Below are positions 1-7,781 of a stretch of 20,798 nucleotides of DNA, piece after piece. Made by a program: the position numbers and the translations under genes. The first letter of the stretch is position 1. Each line of letters opens with the position of its first letter. The stretch is from positions 1 through 20,798 of the forward strand of contig CADFKY010000010.1 of assembly GCA_902834965.1 (NCBI GenBank), in the 5' to 3' direction. The notes below the pieces were generated by a model that was given only the letters and a program-made list of their open reading frames with translations, was not told the DNA's origin and did not search any database. Source of the DNA: Veillonellaceae bacterium (lineage in GTDB: Bacteria; Bacillota_C; Negativicutes; Veillonellales; Veillonellaceae).

Positions 1-2
1 AA

Positions 3-173
3 CGTGTAGATGGTACAAAGGTTACTTTCAAAGGCAGTGACAAAATGGTCAATCTTGCATTGTGGATGAAAGATGGGCAGAATCACTCGTTAGAGTTTCA
101 GCATCCCGTTACGCGAGATATGGCGAAGGCTATGATTCGTAATATTGTTGAAGAAAAATCACATACAAAATAA
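3..173 (+). CDS. 3' end of a small secreted protein gene (paralogue of the next gene)
   Basis: Only the last 56 codons and the TAA stop are inside the window. The reading frame is fixed by its close match to the C-terminus of the gene at 220-804: both contain a GTKVTFKG stretch, then W-x-K-DGQNH, then PVTRDMAKA, and both end in H-T-K. The match also holds at base level, so the two genes are a fairly recent tandem pair 46 bp apart. By analogy with the neighbour, the missing N-terminus should carry a signal peptide. Function unknown; see the neighbour for the family description. Confidence 0.85.
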   Translation, partial: RVDGTKVTFKGSDKMVNLALWMKDGQNHSLEFQHPVTRDMAKAMIRNIVEEKSHTK

Positions 174-219
174 ATGTGTTTTTAATAATTTTTATGTTAC
201 GTGAAGGGAGATTATACCC

Positions 220-804
220 ATGGTTAAAAAATTTGTATTAATGGCAGTTGCTTGTGCCTGCGTAGGTTCTTATACTGTTGCTGGTGCACAAGGTACTCTT
301 GATGTAAAGCCGGATCCAGCTAAACCTATGGTAGCAGAACAGTCAGCGCCTATGGTTGGCATACCAAATCCTATTCATGAGTTTAGTACTATTGATGAAG
401 CTGCTAAATATATGAATATTACACCTCAATTGCCTAAGGTATTTCCTATAGGTTACAATATTGAGTCTGTCAGCACTATCGAAAAAGATGTATTGCAAGT
501 AGTTTATGCATACCAAGCTGGTGAAGATGCGACTCGTAACCAAGCAGCAGGCAAACGCATTGTGTATCGCGTAGGGACTACAAAAGGTGATATTAGTGGT
601 GATCATAACGATTATCGTGTAACAGCTACAGAAAAAGTAAACGGTACAAAGGTTACTTTCAAAGGTGGCGAAAAAATGGTTTACCTTGCTGGTTGGGCTA
701 AAGATGGTCAAAACCATGCGATGTATTTCGAACGCCCTGTAACTCGAGACATGGCGAAAGCAATCATTGCTAATACTGTAGCACCTAGACTACATACAAA
801 ATAA
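220..804 (+). CDS. Small secreted protein, tandem paralogue family, DUF4367-like C-terminus (tentative)
   Basis: This 194-residue protein begins with a classical signal peptide: MVKK, a hydrophobic core to about residue 20, and a likely cleavage after A-G-A at residue 23. The mature part has a linker rich in Pro and Ala, then a compact domain from about residue 45 with the pattern P-x-GY near 76, a VLQVVYAY strand, a Y-R-V strand, a G-D-x-S-G-D loop and W-x-K-DGQNH near the end. This layout resembles DUF4367-type domains found at the ends of secreted or anti-sigma proteins, but I hold that assignment only loosely. The start is supported by GAAGGGAG at 203-210, nine bases before ATG. It follows a partial paralogue, and a third member lies at 15952-16584. 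It is probably periplasmic or exported. No catalytic motif is visible. Confidence 0.85.
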   Translation: MVKKFVLMAVACACVGSYTVAGAQGTLDVKPDPAKPMVAEQSAPMVGIPNPIHEFSTIDEAAKYMNITPQLPKVFPIGYNIESVSTIEKDVLQVVYAYQAGEDATRNQAAGKRIVYRVGTTKGDISGDHNDYRVTATEKVNGTKVTFKGGEKMVYLAGWAKDGQNHAMYFERPVTRDMAKAIIANTVAPRLHTK

Positions 805-827
805 AATGTCCAACCTAGTGGGATAGG

Positions 828-856
828 CATGCGAGATGTAGTGAAGCACTCGCATG
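828..856. repeat. Inverted repeat, 8-bp arms
   Basis: CATGCGAG at 828-835 and CTCGCATG at 849-856 are perfect inverted copies around a 13-base loop. The loop holds a smaller competing dyad, AGTG/CACT. There is no T-tract after it, so it is not by itself a terminator. It may protect the 3' end of the upstream mRNA or form part of a longer 3' structure with the terminator that follows. Confidence 0.5.
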
Positions 857-878
857 GACTTTGTAAGGGTTATATAAG

Positions 879-908
879 AAACGGCTCCTCATATGAGGGG
901 CCGTTTTT
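879..908 (+). terminator. Rho-independent terminator after the secreted-protein pair
   Basis: A 12-bp stem pairs 879-890 with 895-906, with one T-G wobble, around the loop ATAT. The T-run ending at 908 overlaps the right arm. It ends the transcript of the tandem secreted-protein genes and separates them from the ABC operon. Confidence 0.9.
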
Positions 909-909
909 G

Positions 910-945
910 TTGGTATGCAAAACTTTCATAATGATAATCAGTCTA
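910..945 (+). promoter_or_regulatory. Candidate promoter with overlapping Fur-box-like operator
   Basis: TTGGTA at 910-915 and GATAAT at 933-938 are 17 bp apart and form a reasonable sigma-A promoter. Overlapping the -10 is a 19-base site at 927-945 that matches the E. coli Fur consensus at 15 of 19 positions, including an unbroken run ATAATGATAATCA. A repressor here would block RNA polymerase. This is the only candidate promoter I see for the ABC operon, leaving a leader of about 85 bases before the TTG start. That Fur controls it is inference from the sequence match. Confidence 0.5.
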
Positions 946-1031
946 ATATACCTCTATGGGTATACATATATATACAGAGCATTGATAGAATAGAAATATA
1001 GTTATTTTATGATAAGAAGGCAGGTGATGGA

Positions 1032-1982
1032 TTGTATCGATTACTACTACAGCGTTTGGTGAGTATAGTTGGTATTTTATTAGTTGTTACCATCGGTACA
1101 TTCGTATTGATTAAATTATCGCCCATCGATCCTGTGTCGATGAAGTTTAACCTCGTGGGGGCTACGCCTGATCCTGTACTAGTCGCTCAATTACGGGAAC
1201 AGTTAGGTCTCAATGATCCGTGGTGGCAACAATATATGCGTTGGCTTAGTCAAATTATACATGGTGATTTTGGGGAATCTATCCTATATTCGATGCCTGT
1301 AGCAACCTTGCTATCAGGGGCGTTGCCTAATACATTGGGTCTCGTCTCATTGTCACTTATTATGGGGATTATTGTAACCATTCCTCTAGGAATGCTGTCT
1401 GCAACGTATCAAAATTCTTGGGTGGATCATGGCATTCGTTTATTGACGTTTTTAGCCTTGGCCATCCCTAGCTTCTGGGTGGGCCTATTGTTGCTGTACT
1501 TATTTGGCGTTAAATTGCAGCTTGTATCTGTGACGAATACAACAGGATTCTCTGCGTATATTTTGCCAGCTGTGACATTGGCTTTATGGTTATGTGGCCT
1601 ATATATCCGTCGCTTACGGAATGCTATTTTAGAGGTGTCTCGACGCCCCTTTGTACAAGGTGCACGTGCCCTGGGCTTGCCGGAGTGGATGGTATATATC
1701 CGATATATCTTCCCACATGTAGGGCTCATGTTACTCCCTATGATGGGCGTAACGATGGGCGCTATGCTTGGAGGATCTGCTGTTATTGAGACGGTATTCG
1801 CCATTAAGGGTATTGGCTATATGATGGTACAAGGTATTATGGCTCGCGACTTTGTATTGATGCAAGGCTATATCATTTGGATTACGATGGTGTTTATTAT
1901 TATCAATATCATCATTGATGCATTGAGTTATTGGCTAAATCCAAAACGCAGGGCCGCTATACAAGGAGGCTCTTATGAATAG
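1032..1982 (+). CDS. ABC importer permease 1, NikB/DppB/OppB family
   Basis: This inner-membrane subunit of a binding-protein-dependent importer has 316 residues, the usual size for the family. It has an N-terminal membrane anchor at about residues 9-29, a periplasmic stretch, and five further hydrophobic segments. The cytoplasmic EAA loop is near residues 209-228 (GARALGLP followed by YIFP), where the ATPases dock. The family C-terminus Y-W-L-N-P-K-R-R is present. The start is TTG: an in-frame stop lies at 999, no in-frame ATG or GTG lies between it and 1032, and AAGAAGG lies at 1014-1020. It overlaps the next permease by 8 bp, so the two are translationally coupled. The substrate is not readable from this subunit. 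Nickel or another metal chelate, or peptide, are the options, with metal favoured by the Fur-like box upstream. Confidence 0.92.
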   Translation: MYRLLLQRLVSIVGILLVVTIGTFVLIKLSPIDPVSMKFNLVGATPDPVLVAQLREQLGLNDPWWQQYMRWLSQIIHGDFGESILYSMPVATLLSGALPNTLGLVSLSLIMGIIVTIPLGMLSATYQNSWVDHGIRLLTFLALAIPSFWVGLLLLYLFGVKLQLVSVTNTTGFSAYILPAVTLALWLCGLYIRRLRNAILEVSRRPFVQGARALGLPEWMVYIRYIFPHVGLMLLPMMGVTMGAMLGGSAVIETVFAIKGIGYMMVQGIMARDFVLMQGYIIWITMVFIIINIIIDALSYWLNPKRRAAIQGGSYE

Positions 1983-2784
1983 ACAAAAGCCGTATACCTT
2001 ATATATTATGTTGTGTTTAGCTACTCTATGGATTGTATTATTTTTATGCGCTCCCTATATAGCACCCTTTGACCCTGAAACAACTAGTATCCCCGACCGT
2101 TTACAAGATATCAGTAGTACCCATTTATTGGGGACTGACCAATTGGGCCGTGATGTGTGGTCTCGTATTCTCTATGGTGGTAAAGCATCTTTAGGGATTG
2201 CTTTCACTATTATTGGTATTAGCGGTGCTATCGGCATCGTCATCGGTGGCCTTGCAGGATTTTCTACGCCTCGTATCGACCGCTGGCTATCCCGTTTAAT
2301 CGATTTGGTCCTAGGGTTTCCGAATATGGTGATTGCTATTGCGTTCATAGGTATCATGGGACCAAGTATTATGAATGTTATTATTTCACTATGTATTACA
2401 AAATGGGCGGAATATGCGCGCATCACGCGAGGTCTCGTACAAATCGAGCGTCATGCGGAGTATATTACCTTTGCTCGCATGTCGGGCGCATCTAATCTGC
2501 GTATCCTGTGGCGCTATATGTTACCAAATGTACTGCCACCGCTCTTGATTGTTATTATTCAACATCTCGGAGACGCTATCATCTTGGTTGCAAGTTTCTC
2601 ACTCATTGGTATCGGTGTGCAACCACCAGATCCAGAATGGGGCACAATCTTATTAAGTTCTCGAGATTTTTTACAAACGGCGCCGTGGCTACTCATATAT
2701 CCAGGGTTTGCCATTTTCATTACCGTTGTTTTATTTAACTATATTGGCGATGCGTTACGCGATGCACTTGATGTCTCTCAGTAA
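1975..2784 (+). CDS. ABC importer permease 2, NikC/DppC/OppC family
   Basis: The second membrane subunit has 269 residues. It shows the family signature LLGTDQLGRDVWSR at about residues 51-64 after the first membrane helix. The EAA loop is near 164-187 (FARMSGAS then MLPN), and the C-terminus has G-D-A-L-R-D-A-L-D. It starts inside the end of the first permease, with AAGGAGG at 1963-1969 just upstream of ATG. It forms the heterodimeric channel with permease 1. It is followed by a 65-bp gap before the receptor gene. Confidence 0.93.
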   Translation: MNRQKPYTLYIMLCLATLWIVLFLCAPYIAPFDPETTSIPDRLQDISSTHLLGTDQLGRDVWSRILYGGKASLGIAFTIIGISGAIGIVIGGLAGFSTPRIDRWLSRLIDLVLGFPNMVIAIAFIGIMGPSIMNVIISLCITKWAEYARITRGLVQIERHAEYITFARMSGASNLRILWRYMLPNVLPPLLIVIIQHLGDAIILVASFSLIGIGVQPPDPEWGTILLSSRDFLQTAPWLLIYPGFAIFITVVLFNYIGDALRDALDVSQ

Positions 2785-2849
2785 CCGCGCTGTGTATAGA
2801 TTTTCATTATGAAAGCCCTAGTAGGCGCTGTATTTTTAAAGGAGAAATT

Positions 2850-4373
2850 ATGAAACGTTGGTTATTAGTATGTTTAGCCATGTTGTCTATGGTAGCCCTC
2901 TTGACAGGTTGTGGCAGTAATACCGCTCAACAAGGCAAACAAGGAAAACACATGAATGTTGGCCTGTATTGGTTTGGTGAAACATTAGATCCAACTCATG
3001 AGTGGGATGCATGGACGTTGACACGTATCGGTGCCGGTGAAACATTGGCAACTGTAACACCAGACATGAAATTCACCCCACAATTGGCGGATTCTTGGGA
3101 AAATGTGGACCCTACTACATGGAAGTTCCATATTCGTGAGAATGTTAAATTCCAAAATGGCACACCTATGACTCCACAAAAGGTAAAAGAGTCTATCGAG
3201 TACACAATGAAACAAAGTGCTCGTTCTGCGAAAGCTGTTAAAATCGAGTCCATCACTGTAGATGGTCAAAACTTGATCATCAAAACAACAGAACCTAATG
3301 GTTCCTTATTGTCTAGCCTAACTGAACCTGCATTTGTCATCATGGACACTGCAGATCTTAAAGACGTAGCAACAAAACCAGTTCTTACAGGCCCTTACAA
3401 AATTAAATCTTTCACAAAGGGTGAAACTATTGAACTAGAAGCCTTTGCAGATTACTGGGGTGGCAAACCAGGCCTTGATTCTGTAACAGTGAAAGACATT
3501 GAAGACAACAATAAGCGCGCGATGGCATTACAATCTAAAGATGTAGATGTTATTCAAAAAGTAGACTCTGCTAACCGCAGCTTGTTCAAAGATGGTTTTA
3601 ACATCCAAGATATAGCTGGTGTACGTGTTCTTATGTTAAAAATGAACCAAACTGCAGCATCTCCATTACATGACAAAGCTGTACGTAATGCTGTTGCTCA
3701 TATTATTAATTATGATTCTATGGCGAAAATCATCGGTAACGGTTCTACACCAGGTGCGGCACCATTCCCACCGTCTGCTAACTTAGGCTATGACACAATT
3801 GCTAATAAGGCGACAACTGATGTGGCCAAGGCTGACCAAATCTTAACGCAAGCTGGTTATGCTAAAAATGCAAACGGCGTATATGCGAAAGATGGTAAAG
3901 AATTATCTTTAACACTAGCTGTATGGGGTAAAGACACTAGCATGTACGAGGAAATTCAACAAGAATTAAAACAAGCAGGCATTAATGTAACTCTTAAAAA
4001 ATTACAAAGCCCTGATGAAGTGGATACACTTGGTACAGATGGCTTTGACTTGGTAGAACGCAATGTTATTACCATGTCTACAAATGACCCTTACTGGTTC
4101 CTCAGCTTGTTCTACAAATCTGGTGCAAAAGCAAATGTTGGCGGTTATACTAATCCTCAAGTAGATGCATTAATTGATCAATTATCCGTAACATTTGATC
4201 AAAACGAACGCTCTAACATTGCAAAACAAGCACAACAAATCTTGGTTGATGATGTAGCAGATATTTACTTGTTGTATCCAAGTGCAACTGTAGTATCCAC
4301 ATCTAAGGTTAAAAATGTACCAGTACATCCTATCGATTACTACTTGTTAACAAAGGATTCTACTATTGAATAA
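2850..4373 (+). CDS. Extracytoplasmic substrate-binding lipoprotein, SBP_bac_5 (NikA/OppA) family
   Basis: This receptor of the importer has 507 residues. The lipoprotein signal ends in L-L-T-G-C with Cys21 as the lipidated residue, so the protein should be membrane-anchored. The family core is clear: GAGETL near 51-56, W-x-F-x-I-R-x-x-V-K-F-Q-N-G-T-P near 91-106, L-T-G-P-Y-K-I near 180, and N-D-P-Y-W-F-L near residue 410. The RBS is AAAGGAGAA directly before ATG 2850. The length and the GETL/NDPYWFL motifs fit metal-type and peptide-type members alike. The Fur-like box and the Nik-like five-gene set make nickel or another metal chelate the preferred guess. Its 3' end overlaps the first ATPase gene by 8 bp. 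Confidence 0.92.
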   Translation: MKRWLLVCLAMLSMVALLTGCGSNTAQQGKQGKHMNVGLYWFGETLDPTHEWDAWTLTRIGAGETLATVTPDMKFTPQLADSWENVDPTTWKFHIRENVKFQNGTPMTPQKVKESIEYTMKQSARSAKAVKIESITVDGQNLIIKTTEPNGSLLSSLTEPAFVIMDTADLKDVATKPVLTGPYKIKSFTKGETIELEAFADYWGGKPGLDSVTVKDIEDNNKRAMALQSKDVDVIQKVDSANRSLFKDGFNIQDIAGVRVLMLKMNQTAASPLHDKAVRNAVAHIINYDSMAKIIGNGSTPGAAPFPPSANLGYDTIANKATTDVAKADQILTQAGYAKNANGVYAKDGKELSLTLAVWGKDTSMYEEIQQELKQAGINVTLKKLQSPDEVDTLGTDGFDLVERNVITMSTNDPYWFLSLFYKSGAKANVGGYTNPQVDALIDQLSVTFDQNERSNIAKQAQQILVDDVADIYLLYPSATVVSTSKVKNVPVHPIDYYLLTKDSTIE

Positions 4374-5133
4374 ATCGGATTGCATTGTATTTGATAATGT
4401 AACAATTGCATATGGTGCGGAAGAGGCAGTGCGTAATGTGTCCTTCTCCGTACCAACTGGTGAGGTTTTTGCTATCGTTGGTGAAAGCGGGTCTGGTAAA
4501 TCTACACTAGTTCGTGCCGCCTTTGGTGTGTTGAAACAAGCTACTATAACAGGTCAAATCCTGCTAAATGGCCTCGACATTTCTACCTTGAGTGATGGGG
4601 ATTGGCGTAAGCTCCGAGGTACACAGATTTCTATGATCTTTCAAAATCCTAGCGCTTATCTCAACCCAAATCGGACCGTAGAAAATCACTTTAAGGATTT
4701 GTTCCGTGCTCATGGTGAAAGCTATGATGCTAGCCGCATTATCGATATGCTTAACCTCGTTCATCTCGATGGAGGAGACCGTATCTTACAGTCTTATCCA
4801 TTCCAGTTGAGCGGTGGTATGCAGCAGCGATTAGCGATAGCTTTGAGCCTTATCCTAAAGCCAAACATCGTATTTGCCGATGAACCGACTAGCGCTTTAG
4901 ATATACTCGTACAAGCTTCTGTGTTGGACCTATTGCGAGAAGTGACGCAAGCCCTTGGTGCAACAGTAGTCATCGTAACGCATAACATCAAGGCTGCAGC
5001 ACGCATTGCTAGTAGCATTGGCGTTATGAATAAAGGTCAGCTTGTTGAGGTAGGACCTACCGAAGCGGTTATAAACCATCCAAAGGATGAGTATACGCGT
5101 GTATTGTTAGATTCCGTAATGAAAGTGGTGTAG
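4366..5133 (+). CDS. ABC importer ATPase 1, NikD/DppD family
   Basis: This cytoplasmic ATPase of 255 residues powers the importer. Visible motifs are Walker A GESGSGKST at 39-47, the Q-loop FQNP near 92-95, the signature LSGGMQQR at 148-155, Walker B IVFADEP at 168-174 and the switch histidine in VTHN near 206. The start is TTG at 4366, overlapping the receptor gene by 8 bp. AAAGGA at 4352-4357, eight bases upstream, supports it. The length is at the short end of the NikD/DppD family because the C-terminal cysteine-rich extension of some Opp ATPases is missing. It is followed by its partner ATPase after one base. Confidence 0.92.
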   Translation: MNKSDCIVFDNVTIAYGAEEAVRNVSFSVPTGEVFAIVGESGSGKSTLVRAAFGVLKQATITGQILLNGLDISTLSDGDWRKLRGTQISMIFQNPSAYLNPNRTVENHFKDLFRAHGESYDASRIIDMLNLVHLDGGDRILQSYPFQLSGGMQQRLAIALSLILKPNIVFADEPTSALDILVQASVLDLLREVTQALGATVVIVTHNIKAAARIASSIGVMNKGQLVEVGPTEAVINHPKDEYTRVLLDSVMKVV

Positions 5134-5134
5134 T

Positions 5135-5875
5135 ATGATTCAAGTTGAGCATGTATGTAAACAATATACGAACCACCATCATACGGTTCATGCCGTAAAT
5201 GACGTATCTTTCTCTGTAGCGCCGAATGAACGCATAGGAATTGCTGGCGGGAGTGGTTCAGGTAAAAGTACACTCCTCAGACTCATTGCAATGTTAGAAA
5301 AAACGACTTCAGGTACTATACGGCTATTCGGAGAGGATATTACATCTATCCAAAACCATAGGGATATTTATCGCTCCATGCAGATGATGTTTCAAAATCC
5401 TTTGGCAATCATTCCACCACGGATGAACTTAGAAGCATTTATGTTGGAACCGTATATCAACTATGGTCTTATGGATGTAGCTTCTGCAAAAGAAGACATA
5501 TGCAAATGGATTCAACATGTAGAACTACCGGAATCGATTGTTCAAAAGTATCCTCATGAAGTAAGTGGTGGTCAGTTGCAACGTGTTGTACTGGCCCGCA
5601 TCATGTTGATGCATCCAAAGCTAGTATTTTTTGATGAACCTACATCAGCCCTTGATGCGGTGAACCAAAAGCTAGTATTAGATCTATTACAAAAACTACA
5701 TCAAGAACAACCGTTTGGCTACGTATTCGTCAGCCATGATATAGGACTTTTACAAGCCGTAACAGATCGAATCATGGTTATGAAAGACGGACACATCGTT
5801 GAAATCATCGAATCAAAACGACTCAAAGAAGCGGTACATCCTTATACAAAAGCACTTGTGAAAGCAAGTCTGTAA
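5135..5875 (+). CDS. ABC importer ATPase 2, NikE/DppF family
   Basis: The second nucleotide-binding subunit has 246 residues. It has Walker A GGSGSGKST at 38-46, the Q-loop FQNP near 86-89, the signature SGGQLQR at 144-150, Walker B LVFFDEPTSALD at about 163-174, and the switch histidine in VSHD. It starts one base after the stop of ATPase 1, so it is surely co-translated. It is compact, with no C-terminal oligopeptide extension, which fits the Nik-type subfamily better than Opp. It is the last gene of the five-gene operon and is followed at once by a strong terminator. Confidence 0.92.
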   Translation: MIQVEHVCKQYTNHHHTVHAVNDVSFSVAPNERIGIAGGSGSGKSTLLRLIAMLEKTTSGTIRLFGEDITSIQNHRDIYRSMQMMFQNPLAIIPPRMNLEAFMLEPYINYGLMDVASAKEDICKWIQHVELPESIVQKYPHEVSGGQLQRVVLARIMLMHPKLVFFDEPTSALDAVNQKLVLDLLQKLHQEQPFGYVFVSHDIGLLQAVTDRIMVMKDGHIVEIIESKRLKEAVHPYTKALVKASL

Positions 5876-5880
5876 ACGAA

Positions 5881-5956
5881 AGCCCCTGTTTGATTGATAG
5901 TATTGTTACTGGATAACTGGTAAAGGGAGTACATATCAATCAGACAGGGGTTTTTA
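5881..5956 (+). terminator. Long-stem terminator of the ABC operon
   Basis: 5881-5899 pairs with 5934-5952 through about 19 bp with G-T wobbles, around a 34-base loop, and the right arm runs into TTTTT. The left 18 bases (5874-5891) are identical to the left arm of the terminator at 7749-7777, where the loop is only three bases. The extra 52 bases here start and end with 9-bp inverted arms, TGATTGATA and TATCAATCA. Confidence 0.85.
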
Positions 5957-5989
5957 TTTTATTTAGGTAAAATATGATGTAATAATAAA

Positions 5990-6017
5990 TTGACATATCG
6001 CGAAATTACGATATAAT
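5990..6017 (+). promoter_or_regulatory. Promoter and operator of the ArsR-family gene
   Basis: A near-perfect promoter: TTGACA at 5990-5995, a 16-bp spacer and TATAAT at 6012-6017. The spacer is filled by a dyad, ATATCG at 5995-6000 and CGATAT at 6009-6014, which overlaps both promoter boxes. This position suits autorepression by the encoded winged-helix regulator. A related 20-base site sits at the same place in the next promoter. Confidence 0.75.
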
Positions 6018-6037
6018 AATCCTAGAGGTGACTAAAG

Positions 6038-6340
6038 ATGAATCAATTAGAGATCTTTAAAGCACTTGCTAATGAATCACGTCTACAGATTTTATTTTGG
6101 TTAAAGGATCCTAAACAATACTTTACCCATCAAGAACCAGTGGATATGGTAGAGGTTGGGGTATGTGTCGGTCAAATCCAGCTAAAACTAGGCGTTACTC
6201 AATCGACAGCATCTCAATATTTGTCCGTATTACAAAAGGCAAATCTAGTGATTGCTACACGGATTGGCAAATGGACCTATTACCGTCGTAACGAGGAAAC
6301 CATTGCAGAATTAGCAAAGTTGGTAAAAACTGAATTATAA
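6038..6340 (+). CDS. ArsR/SmtB-type transcriptional repressor, PyeR-like
   Basis: This is a small winged-helix dimeric DNA-binding protein of 100 residues. FKALANESRLQIL at the N-terminus is the classic ArsR helix. The recognition region is LGVTQSTASQYLSVLQ near 51-66, and the wing is R-I-G-K-W-T-Y-Y-R-R. It lacks the CxC or H-rich metal sites of classic ArsR/SmtB. Its single cysteine, C43, sits in GVCVGQIQ just before the DNA-binding helices. That arrangement is like PyeR of Pseudomonas, which lies in an operon with the Old Yellow Enzyme XenB. The next gene here is also an Old Yellow Enzyme homologue. I infer a redox- or electrophile-sensing repressor of itself and of the downstream gene. 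RBS AGAGGTGA precedes ATG 6038. Confidence 0.88.
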   Translation: MNQLEIFKALANESRLQILFWLKDPKQYFTHQEPVDMVEVGVCVGQIQLKLGVTQSTASQYLSVLQKANLVIATRIGKWTYYRRNEETIAELAKLVKTEL

Positions 6341-6358
6341 AAGAGCATGAATATATAG

Positions 6359-6372
6359 CACATAAGTATGTG
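6359..6372. repeat. 14-bp palindrome between regulator and oxidoreductase genes
   Basis: CACATA at 6359-6364 and TATGTG at 6367-6372 are inverted copies separated by AG. The two-base loop is too small for a stable RNA hairpin, so if it has a role it would be as a protein-binding dyad in DNA. No second copy was seen elsewhere. Confidence 0.35.
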
Positions 6373-6428
6373 GCACATAATGTTATAGAAATATGATTGT
6401 GATTATATAGGATTGCTTTTTTATTGGT

Positions 6429-6456
6429 TTTACACATCGGTAATTCGCAATATGTA
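6429..6456 (+). promoter_or_regulatory. Candidate promoter with second ArsR operator, upstream of the flavin oxidoreductase
   Basis: TTTACA at 6429-6434 and TATGTA at 6451-6456 are 16 bp apart. The 20 bases at 6434-6453 match, as reverse complement, the operator at 5995-6014 at 15 of 20 positions, and lie in exactly the same register relative to the two promoter boxes. The -10 is poor (TAT then mismatches), so an alternative start from TATAAT at 6493-6498 cannot be excluded. Confidence 0.5.
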
Positions 6457-6530
6457 AATGTAATATTAAAATTCGGTAATCAACTAGATCTTTATAATAG
6501 TACCTATGGCAATAGGAGAAAGAGGTTATC

Positions 6531-7730
6531 ATGGCACAACATAACTTAACAGATACAATTACATTCCGTCGTGGTTTGACAATTCCTAACCGCATCGCTA
6601 TGGCGCCAATGCAAACGCAATCTGCATTAGAGGGTGGCTATGTAAGTAATGATACAATCCGTTATTACAATCATCGTTCCAAGGCGGCAGGTCTTTTGAT
6701 TACCGAGTTTCACTATGTTAGTGAAAGCGGTGGCCCAGCGTATATGCCAGGTTATCCAGGACAAATGGGTATTTACTCTGATGTTCACTTAGAGGGGGCA
6801 AAGAAAATTGCTCAAGCTTTGAAGAAGGATGGCAATAAAGCTGTTATGCAAATCCATCACGGTGGACGCATGGCGATTGGTCGTTTTATCAATCATCAAG
6901 ATGTGGTAGCACCTAGCGATTTACACCGTAAGTTCCCTGTTCGTGCTCTTACTGAAAGTGAAATTGAAGAGATCATTGCTGATTTTGGCCGCGCTACTAA
7001 ACGAGCTATCGAAGCTGGCTTTGATGGTGTAGAAATTCATGGTGCCAACCATTACTTATTACAACAATTCTTCTCCGTATTAACAAACCATCGTACAGAT
7101 AAATGGGGTGGCTCTTTAGAAAATCGTATGCGCTTCCCATTAGCTGTTGTACGTGAAGTAAAACGCGTTGTAGAAGAAGCGGGTGTGAAGAACTTCATCA
7201 TTGGCTACCGTTTGAGCCCAGAAGAAATTCACGGCTCTGATATTGGTTATACCTATAAAGAATCCCTTCAACTCGTGGAAGCTATTGTAAAAGAAGATCT
7301 AGATTATATTCATTTATCCTTATGGGGTGGCTATGATTCAAAACCAGAAGGTGCTGATGAATCCTTTGGAGCTCTATTCAAAGCAGTCCTTGATGATGAA
7401 ACAAAACTTATCATTGTAGGCAACATCTTCAGTGAAGAAGCAGCTCGTGATGCGGTAGAAAACTACACAGACATCATTGCTGTAGGCCGCGGTACTTTGG
7501 TAGATCCTGAATTTGGTCAAAAAATTATGGACGGTCAAGGTGATACCATCGTTCACGAAGTGACACCGGAACACGTTCCTAATATGCACCTTACACCAGG
7601 CCTATTTGAAGCTTTCACACGTACCGATTCCTTGGGCTTGCCACCACTACCAGGTGCAGAATTCATCTATGACCAACACAGAGGTACATACGATAACCAC
7701 CCACTAGCAATTCCATATGCGGAACAATAA
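6531..7730 (+). CDS. Old Yellow Enzyme-family NAD(P)H:flavin oxidoreductase
   Basis: This FMN-dependent ene-reductase-type TIM barrel has 399 residues. Motifs in order are R-I-A-M-A-P-M at 21-27, the FMN-contacting Q107-I-H-H-G-G-R, and the substrate-activating pair H170 and N173 in HGANHYL. These are followed by R-T-D-x-W-G-G-S-L-E-N-R-M-R-F at 188-202 and the phosphate loop V-G-R-G near the C-terminus. It lacks the Fe-S cluster and the C-terminal pyridine-nucleotide domain of the long 2,4-dienoyl-CoA reductase type, so it is a single-domain cytosolic enzyme. Likely substrates are alpha,beta-unsaturated carbonyls, quinones or nitro compounds; the true substrate is not readable. AGGAGA/AGAGG precede ATG 6531. 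The PyeR-like gene upstream suggests induction by electrophiles. Confidence 0.93.
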   Translation: MAQHNLTDTITFRRGLTIPNRIAMAPMQTQSALEGGYVSNDTIRYYNHRSKAAGLLITEFHYVSESGGPAYMPGYPGQMGIYSDVHLEGAKKIAQALKKDGNKAVMQIHHGGRMAIGRFINHQDVVAPSDLHRKFPVRALTESEIEEIIADFGRATKRAIEAGFDGVEIHGANHYLLQQFFSVLTNHRTDKWGGSLENRMRFPLAVVREVKRVVEEAGVKNFIIGYRLSPEEIHGSDIGYTYKESLQLVEAIVKEDLDYIHLSLWGGYDSKPEGADESFGALFKAVLDDETKLIIVGNIFSEEAARDAVENYTDIIAVGRGTLVDPEFGQKIMDGQGDTIVHEVTPEHVPNMHLTPGLFEAFTRTDSLGLPPLPGAEFIYDQHRGTYDNHPLAIPYAEQ

Positions 7731-7748
7731 AAAGCGAGTTTGCAAACG

Positions 7749-7777
7749 AAAGCCCCTGTTTTGAACAGGGGCTTTTT
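7749..7777 (+). terminator. Rho-independent terminator of the flavin oxidoreductase gene
   Basis: AGCCCCTGTT at 7751-7760 pairs with AACAGGGGCT at 7764-7773 around loop TTG. Two further A-T pairs and a run of T follow. Its left flank is shared with the ABC-operon terminator. Confidence 0.95.
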
Positions 7778-7781
7778 ATAT

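Noticed and set aside
343..717. 124-residue open frame on the minus strand
   Set aside because: Antisense to the secreted-protein gene at 220-804, without RBS or recognisable sequence.
1027..1029. ATG just before the permease 1 gene as its start
   Set aside because: It is out of frame with the permease and stops after 11 codons; the in-frame TTG at 1032 is the only usable start.
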